A stretch of DNA of 38,147 bases, from the NCBI GenBank assembly GCA_021790515.1, contig JAJYHV010000038.1:34798-72944 (forward strand), read 5' to 3'. The first letter of the stretch is position 1, and each line of letters opens with the position of its first letter. Position numbers and translations under genes: made by a program. This document shows positions 27,621-34,609 of the stretch, in pieces. A model generated the notes under the pieces. The model was not told where the DNA came from, searched no databases, and saw only the letters and a list, made by a program, of their open reading frames with translations. Origin of the DNA: Pseudomonadota bacterium. GTDB taxonomy: Bacteria > Pseudomonadota > Gammaproteobacteria > Burkholderiales > Sulfuriferulaceae.

Positions 27621-29324
27621 TTAAGGGTTCGTTCGAGTGGATACCATACGGGCGCCCATGTGCTCGATGGCTTCCTGAATAAAACGGTCTTGTTGCACAC
27701 TGGTTTCGGCATCAGCCTGACGCTGGGCGCGATCTTTTTCTACGATACGCTGGGGCGAGTGAGAAACGCTTTCCTGCAAGGTCAGTATCAGCTGGATGGG
27801 GCGGGCAAAATGTTTTGTCAATGCTTCGCGCAGTTTGCTTTGGTAACCGGGTTGTGCCAGATGTTTATGAGAATGGGGCAGTAGCAGGTAAAGTTTGTCT
27901 TCCTCGCTGGATTGCCATTCGCACTCTAGCGCCAGCATGCGTGCTTGTGCGCCGGGTTTCATCTCTTCGACCAGTTGTTGCCAGTCGGCGGCATGTCGGG
28001 GCAGATTGCGCTGTTGCAGGCTTATTGTGGGGGTGGTATTTGGCGTGTTGTCTGGTGCTACATTCTGTCTGTTGTCTTGTGCCGTATCTTGTGTCGCCTC
28101 TTGCGCTGTATCTTGTTGTGCCGGAACGGTCGTTGCCGGTTGCGTGGCAGCAGTAATCGCGCCATTTCTGGCGATGGTGGTGGCTGGCGTATTGTGCGCA
28201 ACGGCAGGGCGTACCGGTGCAGAGGGTGGCGTATGTTCCTGTGCAGGTAAAAAGGCCAGCATGCGCAGCAAAGTCATGGAAAATCCGGCCGCTTCATCGG
28301 GTGCCAAAGGTAAATCGCGTTTGCCCAGCAGGCAAATCTGATAATACAGCTGGACTTGGTCGGGTGGAATGCTGGCGGCCATTTCACGCAAAATCTGATG
28401 GATGGGCAGGTCGTTTTCCAGCGTATCAGGTGCAATCTGGCACAGGGCAATCTGGTGCAGCAGGCGGGCAAGCTCTTGCAGGACACCACCCAAATCGGCA
28501 TTTTGTGCGATGATGTCGTTGGCTTGTTGCAGGACGGCGTTGGCGTCGCCGTCCTGTAGTGCACGAATGAGTCGCAACAGGGTGTCGTGATCCAGCGTTC
28601 CCAGCATCTCTAACACAGATTCGGTTTGAATATGGGCAGGATTCCAGGCAATGGCCTGGTCGAGCAATGAGAGCGCATCACGCATGCTGCCTTGTGCGGC
28701 ACGCGCCAGTTGTTGCAGGGCAGCTGAATCGGCAGTGATGTTTTCGGCAGTCAGAATCTGCGTCATACGCTGTTGGATGAGCGCTGGCGATAGCTGTTTC
28801 AGGTTGAATTGCAGGCAACGTGACAGCACTGTAATGGGAATTTTTTGTGGGTCTGTGGTGGCCAGAATGAATTTGACATGCGCAGGTGGTTCTTCCAGCG
28901 TTTTCAGCATTGAGTTGAAAGCCGCTTTGGACAACATGTGCACTTCGTCGATGATATATACCTTGAAACGGCCAACAGTCGGCATGTATTGTGCATTGTC
29001 CAGCACGTCGCGCATATTGTCGATGCCGGTATTGGATGCGGCGTCCAGCTCAATCAGATCGACAAAACGCCCGGCGTCAACCTGACGGCACGCGCTGCAC
29101 TCGCCGCAGGGTTGTGCGCTGACGCCTTGCTCGCAATTCAACGCCTTGGCCAGAATACGGGCGAGGGTGGTTTTGCCCGTGCCGCGTGTGCCGGTAAACA
29201 GCCACGCATGGTGCAGGCGTCCTTGGTCGAGCGCATTACTGAGCGCGCGGACGACGTGAGTCTGGCCGGTCAATTCGCTGAAGGTTCGGGGACGCCATTT
29301 GCGCGCCAGAGCAAGATAAGTCAT
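27621..29324 (-). CDS. dnaX: DnaX, DNA polymerase III tau/gamma subunit
   Basis: Clamp-loader ATPase subunit of the replicative polymerase. The 567 residues begin [12 protein letters not shown]. They have Walker [10 protein letters not shown] (about 45-53), a four-Cys zinc module (C-E-Q-G ... C-G-E-C-S-A-C, about 64-79), Walker B IIDEVHML and sensor 1 ATTDPQKIP, with an SRC motif following. A Pro/Thr/Ala-rich hinge (about 370-445) separates the clamp-loader part from the C-terminal tau region that contacts the polymerase. I found no clear slippery site at the position used in E. coli for gamma. The 5' side holds a 12-bp tandem repeat. Confidence 0.96.
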   Translation of the reverse strand: MTYLALARKWRPRTFSELTGQTHVVRALSNALDQGRLHHAWLFTGTRGTGKTTLARILAKALNCEQGVSAQPCGECSACRQVDAGRFVDLIELDAASNTGIDNMRDVLDNAQYMPTVGRFKVYIIDEVHMLSKAAFNSMLKTLEEPPAHVKFILATTDPQKIPITVLSRCLQFNLKQLSPALIQQRMTQILTAENITADSAALQQLARAAQGSMRDALSLLDQAIAWNPAHIQTESVLEMLGTLDHDTLLRLIRALQDGDANAVLQQANDIIAQNADLGGVLQELARLLHQIALCQIAPDTLENDLPIHQILREMAASIPPDQVQLYYQICLLGKRDLPLAPDEAAGFSMTLLRMLAFLPAQEHTPPSAPVRPAVAHNTPATTIARNGAITAATQPATTVPAQQDTAQEATQDTAQDNRQNVAPDNTPNTTPTISLQQRNLPRHAADWQQLVEEMKPGAQARMLALECEWQSSEEDKLYLLLPHSHKHLAQPGYQSKLREALTKHFARPIQLILTLQESVSHSPQRIVEKDRAQRQADAETSVQQDRFIQEAIEHMGARMVSTRTNP

Positions 29325-29350
29325 GGCCGGATTTTAGCGCAGAATCAGGT

Positions 29351-29422
29351 GTCGTGGTGAATGTCGTGGTGAATGTTGTGGTGAATGTTGTGGTGAATGT
29401 TGTGGTGAATGTTGTGGCGAAG
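29351..29422. repeat. 12-bp tandem repeat, 6 copies, upstream of dnaX
   Basis: Six head-to-tail copies of GTYGTGGTGAAT: two with C at position 3, three with T, and a last copy diverged to GTTGTGGCGAAG. They lie between the dnaX start (29324) and the end of the leftward reductase gene (29434), so they fill nearly the whole dnaX upstream region. The frame is not part of a recognised protein. It could be a slippage-prone minisatellite or a set of binding sites. Confidence 0.9.
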
Positions 29423-29433
29423 TCACGGATGAC

Positions 29434-30150
29434 TTACCACCATTTTTCAAACACGACCTGTTGTTCCGGGATGCCGTGTTCTAACAGCATGGCGCTAATG
29501 TCATCCACCATTTCTTGTGGACCACACAGATAATACAGGCTGTGTGGATCCAGACCGGCTTGGCGGAGCAAATCAATATCGATCCGTCCGGTATGTCCGT
29601 GCCAGTTGTGGTCTGGTTGGGTCAACGTCGGTAAAAAACGCAAGCGTTTCCCGTCACACAATTGCTGGAGTTCTTCACAGTACAGGCACTCGTCACGACT
29701 GGCGATACTATAGACAAGCGTGGCCTGTGCATCCGGCACCTCGTCGGCGATATGGCGGAGGATGCTGACAAAAGGGGTAATACCGGTGCCAGCAGCCAGT
29801 AATACTACGCGCAGACCCATGCTGGCACGATAACAAAAGCTGCCCTGCCCATTGCTGATGGCGACAGTATCTCCAGGTTTGGCAGATTCATGCAACCAGC
29901 GGATGAGCGGCTGGCGGACGCTGGTTTTGATGGCGAGTTCGATGTGTCCGGGAGCGCGCGGCGCGGAGACGACTGAAAAGCTGTTCGCATGGATGGTAGA
30001 GTCCATTTTGCGGGCAACACGTATCCACTGCCCGGCTTCGCGTTGGTAATGTTTGTCAGTGCATAGCAGCGTAAATTGCTTGACTGTTGGAGACAGGGTG
30101 GCGACGCTTTGCAGCGTGGCATGGAATTCAGGAAAGGACGGTTCGGACAT
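29434..30150 (-). CDS. FNR-like FAD/NAD(P)-binding oxidoreductase
   Basis: Flavin reductase of the ferredoxin-NADP reductase superfamily, 238 residues, without a fused ferredoxin domain. The N-terminal FAD barrel has NSFSVVSAP in the place of the usual R-x-Y-S flavin motif, so the Arg is replaced. The C-terminal nucleotide domain has LAAGTGITPFVSIL and the YYLCGPQEMV motif, ending F-E-K-W-W with an aromatic C-terminus typical of the family. Electron acceptor unknown. The ATG at 30150 is used; a TTG at 30171 is possible, and neither has a clear ribosome site. It is divergent from the encapsulated-ferritin homologue, 92 bases away, suggesting a shared control region and possibly a joint role in iron redox. 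Confidence 0.8.
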   Translation of the reverse strand: MSEPSFPEFHATLQSVATLSPTVKQFTLLCTDKHYQREAGQWIRVARKMDSTIHANSFSVVSAPRAPGHIELAIKTSVRQPLIRWLHESAKPGDTVAISNGQGSFCYRASMGLRVVLLAAGTGITPFVSILRHIADEVPDAQATLVYSIASRDECLYCEELQQLCDGKRLRFLPTLTQPDHNWHGHTGRIDIDLLRQAGLDPHSLYYLCGPQEMVDDISAMLLEHGIPEQQVVFEKWW

Positions 30151-30177
30151 AGTGTTAAGTGGGTCGGCCAATATGGC

Positions 30178-30206
30178 TTGACAGGCAATGGTTTTGTTGT
30201 TGCAAT
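30178..30206 (+). promoter_or_regulatory. Candidate sigma-70 promoter for the EncFtn gene
   Basis: A perfect -35 box TTGACA (30178-30183) is followed after 17 bases by TGCAAT (30201-30206, four of six matches to TATAAT). Transcription would start near 30213, about 30 bases before the ATG at 30243. The ribosome site AAGGAG (30232-30237) is five bases from that ATG. No Fur-type palindrome is evident in the 92-base divergent spacer. Confidence 0.5.
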
Positions 30207-30242
30207 ACCTGCTGATGTGATGACATGAAAAAAGGAGCCGAT

Positions 30243-30536
30243 ATGGCTAACGAAGGGTATCACGAACCATTTGATTTGTTAAGCAACGAAACGCGCGATA
30301 TGCATCGCGCCATCGTTTCGCTGATGGAAGAACTGGAAGCCGTAGACTGGTATAATCAGCGTGTCGACGTTTGCCAGAATCCGGAGTTAAAAGCGATTCT
30401 GGCGCATAATCGGGATGAAGAAAAAGAACATGCCGCCATGGTGCTGGAGTGGATTCGTCGCCATGATCCGGCATTCAGCCATGAACTGGAATCGAATCTG
30501 TTCAAAACAGGACCGATAGCCGGACAGCACGGCTGA
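30243..30536 (+). CDS. Encapsulated-ferritin (EncFtn) family protein, no targeting tail seen
   Basis: Ferritin-like ferroxidase of 97 residues that closely follows the EncFtn family described from Rhodospirillum rubrum. HRAIVSLMEELEAVDWYNQR and ILAHNRDEEKEHAAMVLEW are the two metal-binding helices. By comparison from memory with the R. rubrum numbering, Glu30, Glu60 and His63 match the ferroxidase ligands, Glu29 and Glu32 the entry-site residues, and Trp36 the conserved Trp. EncFtn normally works inside an encapsulin shell and carries a C-terminal cargo peptide of the L-T-V/I-G-S-L-R type. This protein ends G-P-I-A-G-Q-H-G, with no such tail, and no shell gene is adjacent. It starts at the ATG behind AAGGAG. 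It converges on cbbY, 13 bases away. Confidence 0.88.
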   Translation: MANEGYHEPFDLLSNETRDMHRAIVSLMEELEAVDWYNQRVDVCQNPELKAILAHNRDEEKEHAAMVLEWIRRHDPAFSHELESNLFKTGPIAGQHG

Positions 30537-30549
30537 CAGGTAGCGACGG

Positions 30550-31329
30550 TCAGGCATGGTCATGTAATTTAATGAGCGTGTCGAGTGACACATATCGGTC
30601 ACCATGCAGCGAGCCTGCCATGATATTGGCGGGCTGGCCAGGTTCACCCAGATCGCTGATGACAGCACAGGCACCACTGAAATCATGGTCAAGCGTATAG
30701 TCATTGACAGTCACCAGTGTGGGCAATTTTGCTGCCAGACTGGCACGCAGGCCGTTTTCTGAATCTTCAAACGCCATGCAGTCGGCGGCGGTAAGGTTGA
30801 GTCGCTGCAAGGCCCAATCGTAAATATCCGGCGCAGGTTTCTTGTGGGGTACGATATCACCTGCTGCAATGATCTCGAACCAATTTTCCGCGTCTTCTGC
30901 CAAGCTGCACCGCAACAGCGCCGTCACATTTTCTGGCGTGGTGGTCGTGGCAATGGCAAGCCGTAAACCGGCATCGCGCGCTTCTTGCAGCAGTCTTGTC
31001 ACACCGGGGCGCAGCGGAATATTGCCCTGTTCCAGCAGTCGTGCATAATGCGCGGTTTTGCTGCGGTGCAAGGTAATGACCAGATCGTCAAAATCCTGTG
31101 GCGGTACATAGTCCGGCAGATAATTACTGACAAAGTGGCGAATGCGCTCCTTGCCGCCGGTGATGGATAATAATTCTCCATATCGCGCCACATCCCAGTG
31201 CCAGTCAAGGCCATGTTCAGCAAACGCAGCATTGAAGGCGATACGGTGGCCATCGCGCTCGGTGTCGGCCAGCGTACCGTCCACATCAAACAATAAGGCG
31301 GATAAAGGAGGGGTAGATTTTCTGGTCAT
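30550..31329 (-). CDS. cbbY: CbbY-type HAD phosphatase
   Basis: Haloacid-dehalogenase phosphatase of 259 residues. Motif I is FDVDGTLADTE, with the nucleophile Asp and acid/base Asp; a helical cap with ITGGKERIRHF follows, then motif II (ATTTT), motif III (HKKPAPDIY) and motif IV (FEDSENGLRA). The TGGKER cap segment and overall order match CbbY of Rhodobacter sphaeroides, which dephosphorylates xylulose-1,5-bisphosphate, an inhibitor of Rubisco. The sequence thus suggests a Calvin-cycle organism, although no cbb operon is in view. C-terminal residues D-R-Y-V-S-L-D-T-L are an extension. The ATG at 31329 has no strong ribosome site. A 15-bp duplication lies just upstream. Confidence 0.85.
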   Translation of the reverse strand: MTRKSTPPLSALLFDVDGTLADTERDGHRIAFNAAFAEHGLDWHWDVARYGELLSITGGKERIRHFVSNYLPDYVPPQDFDDLVITLHRSKTAHYARLLEQGNIPLRPGVTRLLQEARDAGLRLAIATTTTPENVTALLRCSLAEDAENWFEIIAAGDIVPHKKPAPDIYDWALQRLNLTAADCMAFEDSENGLRASLAAKLPTLVTVNDYTLDHDFSGACAVISDLGEPGQPANIMAGSLHGDRYVSLDTLIKLHDHA

Positions 31330-31341
31330 GACGGATTGGTC

Positions 31342-31371
31342 GCAGATGGGTTGATTGCAGATGGGTTGATT
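31342..31371. repeat. 15-bp direct tandem repeat upstream of cbbY
   Basis: Two perfect adjacent copies of GCAGATGGGTTGATT (31342-31356 and 31357-31371), 13 bases upstream of the cbbY start on the minus strand. A partial third copy starts GCAG at 31372. The 281-base divergent gap to dksA holds an open frame of 61 codons (31381-31566) without family features or a ribosome site, which I do not call. Confidence 0.75.
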
Positions 31372-31557
31372 GCAGTATGAATGGCGTCTGTTGACGCAGA
31401 TATTACCGATATTTTTTACAAAGTTCGAGCAATTTTTGCAGAGGGGTGCCGTGATGCCCTGCGCGCAGATATTCGACAGGGAAGAAAGGATGCGGGATGT
31501 TTGATGCGCAATTTTGTCATGCCTTCGTTGCTTTTCCCGTCGGTTTCTGCTATTAAG

Positions 31558-31588
31558 CAGGATTGATTTTCCCGAATAATCCTGTTTT
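31558..31588 (+). terminator. Weak hairpin with T-run before dksA, possible attenuator
   Basis: CAGGATT (31558-31564) can pair with AATCCTG (31578-31584) over a 13-base loop, and TTTTAT follows. The stem is only seven pairs. It lies about 25 bases before the dksA start, so it could be a leader structure or overlap the promoter (TTGATT at 31563 could equally act as a -35 box). Functional assignment is uncertain. Confidence 0.25.
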
Positions 31589-31610
31589 ATCGTTAAAGTG
31601 ACACTAAATC

Positions 31611-32033
31611 ATGACAACCGCAGAATTTACCCAGTTTACTCCCTACGAACCAAAGCCGGGCGAGGAATACATGAACGCCATGCAGCTTGCGCATTTTCGC
31701 AAAATTCTTGAGGCGTGGAAGGCGGAATTATCGCAGGACATTGATGGCACCATCCATGCCATGCAGGAAGACGCGACTTTATTTGCCGATCCAAACGATC
31801 GTGCCAGCCAGGAATCAGATATGGCGCTCGAGTTGCGTAACCGGGACCGGGAGCGTAAGCTCATTAAAAAAATCGACGAGACAATTGCCAAAATTGATCA
31901 TGACGAATATGGTTATTGTGAAGCCTGTGGCGTGGAAATCGGTTTGAAGCGACTGGAGGCGCGCCCGACAGCCACTTTGTGCATTGATTGCAAGACGTTG
32001 GATGAGTTTCGCGAACGTCAAGTTGCACGTTAA
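31611..32033 (+). CDS. dksA: DksA, RNA polymerase-binding transcription factor
   Basis: Transcription factor that binds the RNA polymerase secondary channel and works with ppGpp in the stringent response. The 140 residues have a globular N-terminus (MNAMQLAHFRKILEAWKAEL), a coiled coil with the tip motif DPNDRASQE (the conserved Asp pair), and a C4 zinc finger (CEACG ... CIDC). The C-terminal helix ends R-E-R-Q-V-A-R. Length is close to the E. coli protein (151). The ATG at 31611 has only a weak ribosome site. Confidence 0.95.
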   Translation: MTTAEFTQFTPYEPKPGEEYMNAMQLAHFRKILEAWKAELSQDIDGTIHAMQEDATLFADPNDRASQESDMALELRNRDRERKLIKKIDETIAKIDHDEYGYCEACGVEIGLKRLEARPTATLCIDCKTLDEFRERQVAR

Positions 32034-32071
32034 CAAGGTTTTTTAATAGACTGTTTAAAAAAGGAATTTTT

Positions 32072-32494
32072 TTGAGCGATTTTCGAGTCAAACTGGATGG
32101 TTTGTTGTATAGCTTACTATCTTGGGAGCAGTTGGCAGCTTTTTGGTTGCGTATCGATGCGTCAGCAGGTTGGTATCTGTACGCCGTCGGGCAAGAGGTG
32201 CCGACCGAGATGGCTTCTGCGGAACAGGTACGGGATTTCATTTCGCGTATTGATGCTTTGCTGCACGCAGAACATCAAGAGCGTTATTGCGGCATTGTAT
32301 ATGCCGATGATGTCGATGTTCCTTCTTTTGTGGTGATTTATGACCCGCATAATCTTGGCGTGTCATGTGGTTCGAGCAAGGAACGGGTCTGGCCGGGATG
32401 GATCATGAGTCAGGTTCCGCCGGAAGCTTTGCAGGCTGTCGTTGTACCCAACAACCGCAAGCGCTGGTGGGAGTCTTTTTTGGGGCGGGCATGA
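32072..32494 (+). CDS. Conserved hypothetical protein, coupled to the hemerythrin gene
   Basis: Soluble protein of 140 residues that I do not recognise. It has no signal peptide or membrane segment. Notable runs are WYLYAVGQEVPTEM, ADDVDVPSFVVIYDPHNLGVSCG and [17 protein letters not shown]. The start is a TTG at 32072, six bases after AAGGA and after a T-rich stretch. Its stop overlaps the next start in ATGA, so the two are probably made together; the partner has DUF2249 and hemerythrin-like domains. A role in that pathway is only inference. Confidence 0.75.
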   Translation: MSDFRVKLDGLLYSLLSWEQLAAFWLRIDASAGWYLYAVGQEVPTEMASAEQVRDFISRIDALLHAEHQERYCGIVYADDVDVPSFVVIYDPHNLGVSCGSSKERVWPGWIMSQVPPEALQAVVVPNNRKRWWESFLGRA

Positions 32495-33270
32495 ATTCTC
32501 CATCTACTTCGTCTGTTTTGTCCAATTCATCGGTTTTGTCTGTGTCAATGGTTCGACCGGAACAGCAGGTGCTGGATCTGCGTACCACGCCGTCCAGCCA
32601 GCTGCAATCGGTGGCATTTAATGCCGTCAAAAATCTGCCGGTGCATGGAAGTTTGCTGTTGTTGTTTGCTGAGACACCGGATTGGGTGATGCAAAGTCTG
32701 AATTTGTGCCTGCGTAACAATCTGGCATGGACGGTGGCAAAAATGGTTGACGAGAGCTGGGAAGTGCTCGTGCGACGGGCGGAAGAAGTGCCGCCAACCG
32801 ATGTCATCGACGTGTTGAAACGAGAGCACAAACGACTGGATGCATTATTTGCACAAGTGATTCACCTGACGGATCGGGGACGGTTGGACGATGCTGCGCA
32901 AGTGATGCGAGAGTTCGTTACCGGATTGCGTGTGCATCTGGATATTGAGCATGGCATGCTGGTCGCTGCCATTCGTACGCCTCCTGATGTGCAGGGAGTC
33001 AACCCGAGTGATGCGCTGGTTCAAGAACATAGTGAAATATTGCATCAATCGACGTTGATTGAATTGGCATTTGCCGATCCGGGATCGCAAGTGTCCACGG
33101 TTTCGCCTTTGCTGGCGATTTTGGCAGGTTATCTGTCCAAACATGAGTTGCGTGAAGAGCTGGTGATGTTGCCAATCTGGAAACAGGCTTTGTCGCGGGC
33201 GCCGCAGGCGATGCAAGATGCCCTGTTGGCGCGGATTTTGAAATTGTTGGAATATGGAAAGCATGAATGA
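32491..33270 (+). CDS. DUF2249-hemerythrin fusion protein
   Basis: Cytoplasmic protein of 259 residues with two parts. The N-terminal domain (about 27-95), with [20 protein letters not shown] and [10 protein letters not shown], matches DUF2249 in layout. The C-terminal helical domain (about 103-240) resembles a hemerythrin/HHE bundle with likely di-iron ligands in [27 protein letters not shown] and SKHELREEL. Such domains bind O2, NO or sense redox state. The start ATG at 32491 overlaps the previous stop (ATGA), and its own end overlaps the malic enzyme start in the same way, so the three genes are probably translationally coupled. A longer frame from 32365 would run into the upstream gene and is not preferred. 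Confidence 0.85.
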   Translation: MNSPSTSSVLSNSSVLSVSMVRPEQQVLDLRTTPSSQLQSVAFNAVKNLPVHGSLLLLFAETPDWVMQSLNLCLRNNLAWTVAKMVDESWEVLVRRAEEVPPTDVIDVLKREHKRLDALFAQVIHLTDRGRLDDAAQVMREFVTGLRVHLDIEHGMLVAAIRTPPDVQGVNPSDALVQEHSEILHQSTLIELAFADPGSQVSTVSPLLAILAGYLSKHELREELVMLPIWKQALSRAPQAMQDALLARILKLLEYGKHE

Positions 33271-34484
33271 CAGCCATGAATAGTAACGATAACGGCAAGC
33301 AGCGAGCACTCGATTACCATGCATTTCCTCGTCCCGGCAAATTGGGTGTGGTGGCAAGCAAACCTTGTGAGACGGCGGATGATTTGTCTTTGGCATATAG
33401 TCCCGGGGTGGCAGAACCGGTGCGGGCGATTGCAGAAAATCCGGACGATGTCTGGCGCTATACCAATAAAGGCAATCTGGTCGCGGTCATTACCGATGGC
33501 ACAGCGATCCTGGGTTTGGGCAATTTGGGCGCGCTGGCGGCAAAGCCGGTGATGGAAGGCAAGGCTGTGCTGTTCAAGCGTTTTGCCAATATCGACGTGT
33601 TTGATATCGAGATCAGTGCGCCGGATACGGCATCGTTTATCGAGACAGTGGCTAACATTGCCCCCACATTTGGTGGCATTAATCTGGAAGACATTGCTGC
33701 ACCGCATTGCTTTGAAATTGAAAAAGCGTTGTCCGAACGATTGGATATTCCAGTGTTCCACGATGATCAGCATGGCACAGCGGTCATTATTTGTGCCGGG
33801 TTGATCAATGCTTTGCATATTCAGGGGAAATCTCTGAATCAGGCAAAAATCGTTTGTTTGGGTGCCGGGGCGGCAGGTACGGCTTCATTGAAACTCTTGC
33901 TGTCCATGGGAGCCGATAAATCGAAACTGCTCGTGGTGGACAAAGCTGGCGTGCTGCATAAAGGCATGGACGGGTTGCTTCCCCATCATGAATTTTTTGC
34001 TGCCGATACCGATGCTCGTACGCTGGCTGATGCCATGATTGGTGCAGATGTGTTTATCGGTGTATCGGCAGCCAATCTGGTCAATGCCGAAATGCTGAAG
34101 TCAATGGCGGATCGCCCTGTGGTATTCGCTCTTGCCAACCCCGATCCGGAAATCTCGCCCGAAATAGCGCATAGTGTGCGTGATGATCTTATCATGGCTA
34201 CCGGACGATCGGATTACCCGAACCAAGTGAACAATGTCTTGGGATTTCCATTTATTTTTCGCGGCGCGCTCGACGCCAGAGCAAAACGCATTACTCAGGC
34301 CATGCAGATAGCAGCCGTGCATGCGTTGGCAGCGCTGGCGCGTGAACCGGTACCGCAATCAGTGCTGGATGCCTATCAACTGACGCAACTCGCGTTCGGC
34401 CGTGATTATATTTTGCCAAAACCGTTTGATCCACGATTGGTTGAGCGCGTACCGCAAGCGGTGGCAGCAGCCGTTTCACCCTAG
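33267..34484 (+). CDS. Malic enzyme, short form (malate to pyruvate)
   Basis: Decarboxylates malate to pyruvate with reduction of NAD(P). The 405 residues have the malic N-terminal domain (Tyr in [14 protein letters not shown]; the Lys-bearing [44 protein letters not shown], which holds metal and substrate ligands) and the Rossmann domain ([13 protein letters not shown]). Unlike E. coli MaeB (about 760 residues), the phosphotransacetylase-like C-terminal domain is absent. NAD versus NADP preference cannot be decided here. The ATG at 33267 overlaps the hemerythrin stop by four bases; an ATG at 33276 is an alternative. Probably supplies pyruvate or reducing power. Confidence 0.92.
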   Translation: MTAMNSNDNGKQRALDYHAFPRPGKLGVVASKPCETADDLSLAYSPGVAEPVRAIAENPDDVWRYTNKGNLVAVITDGTAILGLGNLGALAAKPVMEGKAVLFKRFANIDVFDIEISAPDTASFIETVANIAPTFGGINLEDIAAPHCFEIEKALSERLDIPVFHDDQHGTAVIICAGLINALHIQGKSLNQAKIVCLGAGAAGTASLKLLLSMGADKSKLLVVDKAGVLHKGMDGLLPHHEFFAADTDARTLADAMIGADVFIGVSAANLVNAEMLKSMADRPVVFALANPDPEISPEIAHSVRDDLIMATGRSDYPNQVNNVLGFPFIFRGALDARAKRITQAMQIAAVHALAALAREPVPQSVLDAYQLTQLAFGRDYILPKPFDPRLVERVPQAVAAAVSP

Positions 34485-34609
34485 ATTGACAAAAAACAAT
34501 GGAGAAAATCGTTGAGAATGACATTGTTGGTACGGTCGACAAAATTGAATGATTTTATTACTCTTGTTGTTTGTCATGACGCATAGTGCCTGATGTGACG
34601 AACGGATTG

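Noticed and set aside
27621-29324. Programmed frameshift in dnaX giving a gamma form
   Set aside because: A-runs exist (near 28845 and 27736) but they are not at the E. coli-like position and lack a clear downstream structure.
31381-31566. 61-codon open frame between cbbY and dksA
   Set aside because: No ribosome site, no recognisable motif, and it lies in the region expected to hold the two promoters.
32365-32490. Longer start for the DUF2249-hemerythrin protein
   Set aside because: It would overlap the upstream gene by about 130 bases; the ATG at 32491 gives a compact ATGA overlap with a nearby G-rich ribosome site.
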